This document shows, in pieces, positions 35,923 to 40,659 of a DNA stretch of 40,659 bases. Made by a program: the position numbers and the translations under genes. The stretch is taken from positions 1 through 40,659 of the forward strand of contig JADZEA010000076.1 of NCBI GenBank assembly GCA_020850775.1. Reading direction: 5' to 3'. How positions within the stretch are numbered: position 1 is the stretch's first letter; every line of letters starts with the position of its first letter. This DNA is from a bacterium (GTDB lineage Bacteria > CLD3). Below the pieces are notes generated by a model. It made no database searches and was not told the origin of the DNA. It saw nothing but the letters and a program-made list of their open reading frames with translations.

Positions 35923-38900
35923 ATGAAAATTTTTACTGCTTTTTTATTTTTGCTGTTGCCGTTACTCGCTTCGGCAAAAGAATTTTACTACTACAAAAAC
36001 CAAAAAATTTTTATTCACGAATCCAATAAAATTCTTGTTGAACTCAAAGAATCCAATAAAAATTTTATTGAAAATTTAATCTCAACTTCACCTTTTTTGC
36101 AGGATTTTAATCAGGAAACTGTTTTTTCAAAAACTCAGGACAACCGTTTTAAAACTCTCTGCATTCTTGAATTTAAAGAAGGCAGCTCCGAAACAACAAA
36201 ACAGGATTTTGTAAATTTTCTGAAAAATCAACAGGAAGTTTACTCTGTTTTTTCAGGCTATCAAAATAAAAACGAAGGAATGTTCGTTTTTGGTGAGTTT
36301 TTAATTCAGTTCAAACCTTTTGTTTCAAGAAATCAAGTCAATAATTTCTTACAAAACAATAATTTAACTTTGGTTGACGATTCCGAGCCGTTGCCAAATT
36401 ATTTTGTTGTAAAAATCCCGCAAAACACGGAAGCAAACTTTTTTGACCTTGTAAACTCAGTCAATGCCTCTGAACTTGTGAACTTTTCTGAACCAAACTT
36501 CATTTTACAAGATTTGCTGGACAGCGACCCGCTTTTTCCAACTCAGTGGGGAATGCACAACACAGGACAGTTTAATGGAATTGTTGACGCAGACGTTGAC
36601 GCTCTTGAAGTCTGGGAAAACGTAACAACAGGCGACCCAAACATCGTTATCGCAGTTTTTGACACAGGAATTGACGCAACTCATCCCGATTTGGCTGGAA
36701 ACGTTGTTACAGGTTTTAACACAATTAACAACACAACAAACCCAACTTACGCTCCCGAAAACGAAGCTCACGGAACTTGCACTTCCGGAATTGCCGCTGC
36801 TGTCGGCGATAACAACGAAGGAATTCACGGCACTGCCTCAACTTGTAAAATTATGCAAATCAAAATTTTCCCTTTTGTAGTCTCGCAAACTGTAACAGGA
36901 ATTAATTGGTCCTGGCAAAATGGTGCAGACGTAATGAGTAATTCCTGGGGAGGTTCAAGTCCTGTTACTTCAATTGAAAGTGCTTTTCAACAAGCAAAAA
37001 CACAAGGAAGAGAAGGAAAAGGCTGCGTGATTTTAGCTTCAAGCGGAAACAACGACAATCCGGACCCACACTATCCCTCAGCTTACACAAGCACGATTTC
37101 AATCGGTTCAACCTCAATGTGTGAGGAAAGAAAAAGCCCTGTAAGTTGTGACGGAGAAAATTTTTGGGGAGCAAGTTACGGAGACCAGCTAAACTTCGTG
37201 GTTCCCGGCGTAACAATCCAGACAACTGACATCGTTGGAGTCGAAGGTTACTCAACCGGAAACTACTCGCCTGATTTTGGCGGAACTTCTTCCGCTTGTC
37301 CGCTTGCTGCCGGAATCGCCGCTTTAGTTGTTTCAGTTGACACGATGCTGACTTCCGACGAAGTTCAGACAATCCTTGAAACAACTTGCGAAAAGGTCGG
37401 AAACTACACTTACAACCAACAAAAAACTAACGGAACCTGGGATTTTGAAATGGGTTACGGAAGGGCAAACGCTTACGAAGCTGTTGCAAAAGCCTGCAAA
37501 CCAAAAAACTTTGAACTGATTGACCCAATCAATGCTTCAACTTACGTGATTGGAACAATTATGAATTTTAACTGGGAAAAATCTGCTTTTGCAAACAAAC
37601 TTGATACTTTGCGTTACGAATTTCAAATTTCACCAAACACAAATTTTTCAACAATTTCCTTTACTGAAACACTTACAGACACAGTTTTTCAGTGGCAGGC
37701 TCTTCTTTCCCCGCAAGATTATTTTTGGCGTGTGATTGCAAAAAGCCTGAAAAATGGTTCGCAAGTCGTTTCTACAGGAGCAAATTCAATAACTCCTTAC
37801 TTTACTTTCCAACTAATCCAACCAACAGGACCTTACCTGATTTACAATTCCTTCTCGGTGAACGACCAAAACGAAGACAACGACGGACTCGCCGATTTTT
37901 ACGAAACAGTAAACCTGAACGTGCTTTTTGAAAACGTCGGAATCCAAAACACAATCAACACAACTGCAACTTTAACTGAAAACAGCCCTTACGTTACGGT
38001 GGTAAACGGAACAGCAAACTTACCACCTGTAACTTTTGGAACCATTCTGAACACGCCGGGAATTTTTACAATTTCAATTAACGGGAACGTTCCCGACAAG
38101 GAAAAAGTAAAAATGACTCTTTCAGTAACAGACGGAACAAACACCTGGACAAGTTATTTTTACGTCGTGCTGCACTCACCGGTTTTTGTTTACGATTCTT
38201 TCAGTCTGGTTGAAACAACAGGAAACGGAGACACTTTTTTACAGCCAAACGAAACGGGAAACCTTACCGTTTTGCTAAAAAATATTGGTTCTGCAAACGC
38301 TCAAAACGTAAACCTTGTCGTTACAAGTCTTGGATTTTCTTTAACAATCCAAAACCAAAATGCAACGATTGGAACGATTGGAGCAAACCCTTCAGTTTCA
38401 GCAAGTTCGCTCATTCCCGTTACTGCAACTCAAAATGCAAACTACGGCGAAACAGTTCCAATTGGAATCGTTCTGACGATTGGCAACAACTTTTCGCAAA
38501 CACTTGAAGGAACGGCAGAAATCGGTAACAGGAGCTACTTGCTTGATATTTTTAATGATAACTCAAACGAGTGGCAGTTTACAAACACTTTTACAGGCTT
38601 AAAATGGGCAATTGATTCAACTGCTTCCCAAATCGGAACCCAAACTGCCTACAAAAGTTTTCCTTTTAGTCTGAACTACAACAACGGAACAAATTTTATC
38701 AGTGGCACAGTTGCAAATTCAGGAGAAGCAATTTCGCCAGTTTTAGACATCTCAACTCACGTAAATCCCGTTTTAAGATTTTGGAGCCTGCACGACGTTG
38801 AAGGAAACAACTCAAAAGACCAAAGATGGGTGAAAATCAGCAACGACGGTTTTGCAACAATTCTTGACTCCGTTCAACTCAGCAACTTGGACCCGCAACA

Positions 38901-40452
38901 AACCTGGTCTCAAAAATCAATGAATTTGAACAATGCGTGGGGAAAAATTCAAATCAAACTCGCTTTTAATTCTGTTGACGGCGGTTTCAACTTTGGAAAA
39001 GGTTGGTTCGTTGACAACCTGATTGTCGCAAACTCTCTGCCAACCCCAACAATTAACGTCTCAAAAACAAACTTAAAGCAAGTTTTAGCTCAAAGCACAA
39101 CCAAAACAAAAGTTGTAACTCTTGCAAACACCGGGCAAACTTCACTAACTTACTCAATCGTCGCAAACTCAATAAATTTTCCGCAGGCAAGTTCTGAAAA
39201 CGAATTTGCAGACCTTTTAGCTAAGCAGGAAAAGTATCAAAACCAACTTGAAACAGAAAAAGACCGAACAAAATCTTTTGAAGTGCGAAACAGACTAATT
39301 GCAACTCAAAAACAAATCCAAACTCTTAAAAACGGAGCAAAAATTTCTGAAACTTTGAACGTTCCCTGGTTAAACTTAAACTTAACCAATGGTTCAATTT
39401 TAAGTGGAGACTTTGTGTTTTTGAACGTTCAGTTTGTTCCGGGAACGATGCTGGAAGGTTTTTACTACGCAACAATCACAATTACTTCAAACGATCCGAA
39501 CAAACCAACAACAAACATTGACGTCGTGATGAATGTTGACAACACGCCGATGGAAATTGGTTTTATCCCGTCAGTTTTACTTTACGAAGACACAAGCGAC
39601 CAACTTGCACTCGGCGATTACGTCGTTGAAGGAAATCCAAGCCAAATTTTTTGGACAGCACAAATTTCTGACCCGAACATCGCTGTCGGAATTGTTCCAA
39701 TCTGGAATTTTTTGAACATTAATCCGGCACCAAATTATTTTACGGCTTCACAAAAGGAACTGATTTTAACAGCTACTCACAGTCTTGGAGGAGATTTCTG
39801 GACAGACACAATTTCCGTTGTGATTTTGCCGGTAAACGACCCGCCAACAGCTTTTAACATCGTTTCTCCTGCAAACTTTGCAACGATAAATTCTCCGCCA
39901 CAAAACAAAGTTACTTTTACCTGGCAAAAATCTTTTGATTTGGAAACTCAGGAACCTTACTACTCGATTGAGTTTGCACAAACTTCAAACTTCGCAAACA
40001 GCACTCTGACGGTTGTCGGACCTGATAGTTTTGTAACTGTAACTTTCAATTCAAGCGGTTGGAACTACTGGCGTGTTTTTGTAACTGACGGAACTGTAAC
40101 GCTTCCCTGTGCGAATTTTTATCGTGCCGTGAACGTCATTTTGTCCGGAGTAGAGGACGAAAACAACTTGCCAAAGGCTTACAAACTTTCGCAAAACTAT
40201 CCGAACCCGTTTAATCCAACGACAACGATTGAGTTTGCGATTTTGGAAAGTGGTAAAACAGAACTTGAAATTTTTAACGTTTTAGGACAGAAAATCAGGA
40301 CGCTTGTTTCTGAAAAACTATTAAGCGGAAGCTACAAAGTGAAGTGGAACGGAACAGACGAAAACGGAAAACAAGTTTCGTCAGGAATTTATTTTTACAA
40401 GCTAAAAAGTGGAAACTTTTCCGAAACGAAAAAAATGGTTTTGTTGAAGTAA
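35923..40452 (+). CDS. S8 subtilisin-like serine peptidase with T9SS type A sorting domain
   Basis: IAVFDTGIDATHPDL (Asp), AHGTCTSGIAAAVG (His), GGTSSACPLAAGIAALV (Ser); C-terminus NYPNPFNPTTTIEF...GIYFYKLKSGNFSETKKMVLLK. Confidence 0.93.
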   Translation: MKIFTAFLFLLLPLLASAKEFYYYKNQKIFIHESNKILVELKESNKNFIENLISTSPFLQDFNQETVFSKTQDNRFKTLCILEFKEGSSETTKQDFVNFLKNQQEVYSVFSGYQNKNEGMFVFGEFLIQFKPFVSRNQVNNFLQNNNLTLVDDSEPLPNYFVVKIPQNTEANFFDLVNSVNASELVNFSEPNFILQDLLDSDPLFPTQWGMHNTGQFNGIVDADVDALEVWENVTTGDPNIVIAVFDTGIDATHPDLAGNVVTGFNTINNTTNPTYAPENEAHGTCTSGIAAAVGDNNEGIHGTASTCKIMQIKIFPFVVSQTVTGINWSWQNGADVMSNSWGGSSPVTSIESAFQQAKTQGREGKGCVILASSGNNDNPDPHYPSAYTSTISIGSTSMCEERKSPVSCDGENFWGASYGDQLNFVVPGVTIQTTDIVGVEGYSTGNYSPDFGGTSSACPLAAGIAALVVSVDTMLTSDEVQTILETTCEKVGNYTYNQQKTNGTWDFEMGYGRANAYEAVAKACKPKNFELIDPINASTYVIGTIMNFNWEKSAFANKLDTLRYEFQISPNTNFSTISFTETLTDTVFQWQALLSPQDYFWRVIAKSLKNGSQVVSTGANSITPYFTFQLIQPTGPYLIYNSFSVNDQNEDNDGLADFYETVNLNVLFENVGIQNTINTTATLTENSPYVTVVNGTANLPPVTFGTILNTPGIFTISINGNVPDKEKVKMTLSVTDGTNTWTSYFYVVLHSPVFVYDSFSLVETTGNGDTFLQPNETGNLTVLLKNIGSANAQNVNLVVTSLGFSLTIQNQNATIGTIGANPSVSASSLIPVTATQNANYGETVPIGIVLTIGNNFSQTLEGTAEIGNRSYLLDIFNDNSNEWQFTNTFTGLKWAIDSTASQIGTQTAYKSFPFSLNYNNGTNFISGTVANSGEAISPVLDISTHVNPVLRFWSLHDVEGNNSKDQRWVKISNDGFATILDSVQLSNLDPQQTWSQKSMNLNNAWGKIQIKLAFNSVDGGFNFGKGWFVDNLIVANSLPTPTINVSKTNLKQVLAQSTTKTKVVTLANTGQTSLTYSIVANSINFPQASSENEFADLLAKQEKYQNQLETEKDRTKSFEVRNRLIATQKQIQTLKNGAKISETLNVPWLNLNLTNGSILSGDFVFLNVQFVPGTMLEGFYYATITITSNDPNKPTTNIDVVMNVDNTPMEIGFIPSVLLYEDTSDQLALGDYVVEGNPSQIFWTAQISDPNIAVGIVPIWNFLNINPAPNYFTASQKELILTATHSLGGDFWTDTISVVILPVNDPPTAFNIVSPANFATINSPPQNKVTFTWQKSFDLETQEPYYSIEFAQTSNFANSTLTVVGPDSFVTVTFNSSGWNYWRVFVTDGTVTLPCANFYRAVNVILSGVEDENNLPKAYKLSQNYPNPFNPTTTIEFAILESGKTELEIFNVLGQKIRTLVSEKLLSGSYKVKWNGTDENGKQVSSGIYFYKLKSGNFSETKKMVLLK

Positions 40453-40478
40453 TTTTAGCAAAAACCCGATTTTAAAAT

Positions 40479-40520
40479 TAAACCTTCAAGGCTCAAAAAT
40501 CTTGAAGGTTTTTTTGTTTT
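40479..40520 (+). terminator. Intrinsic terminator of the subtilisin-like gene
   Basis: AAACCTTCAAG gctcaaaaat CTTGAAGGTTT then T run. Confidence 0.85.
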
Positions 40521-40659
40521 TAAAATCTAAAGTTTTCAGTAAAAAGCTAACTTTTCTTTGTGAGAACCCAAATTCTTAGCTCGGACTTTTACCTAAAATC
40601 CTCACTTTTTTTAGCAATTTTAACCAAAACTTCCTTACCTTTAGCAAAAAAATTTGAAG

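Noticed and set aside
36505-36828. Minus-strand ORFs inside the subtilisin-like gene (also 36965-37384 and 39766-39981)
   Set aside because: No recognisable domain, fully antisense to a strongly supported CDS; composition reflects the opposite-strand codons.

Overview
This AT-rich window (about one third GC by eye) looks like ordinary chromosome from an FCB-group bacterium, probably of the Ignavibacteria/Chlorobi/Bacteroidetes type. The lineage call rests on T9SS C-terminal sorting domains, a C25 PorU-like sortase, a PorV-like protein, a Gld-like ABC operon and TAnnTTTG-like promoter elements. From left to right: trpS(-); tRNA-Phe(GAA) and a CAU tRNA; C4 zinc-ribbon protein; HprK-like kinase; ftsH-DUF4178-DUF350-pspA; rpsU(-), missed by the ORF track; a gldA/gldF/gldG-like operon with an unlisted 36-aa membrane ORF and a DUF4340 protein; a very large secreted GH57-like protein with six alternating starch-binding-like modules(-); a T9SS cargo protein; a 23-aa hydrophobic ORF(-); radical SAM and FG-GAP proteins; folP-cdaA-C25 sortase-porV-lipoprotein; class V aminotransferase, SpoIIE-type phosphatase, lipoprotein-like protein and VOC protein (all -); and a subtilisin-like T9SS cargo protein. 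I saw no CRISPR array, transposase, phage or recognised defence locus, and no convincing wholly new multi-gene system. The best second-look items are: (1) an internally deleted remnant of the VOC/glyoxalase gene at about 12.0 kb; (2) the alternating A/B carbohydrate-binding array, with alternating cysteine positions, in the GH57-like protein; (3) two unlisted small membrane ORFs; (4) a possible ATT start for the HprK-like gene; (5) recurring intergenic hairpin families; (6) a c-di-AMP synthase in one apparent operon with T9SS components. All calls come from reading the sequence; no database search was run.
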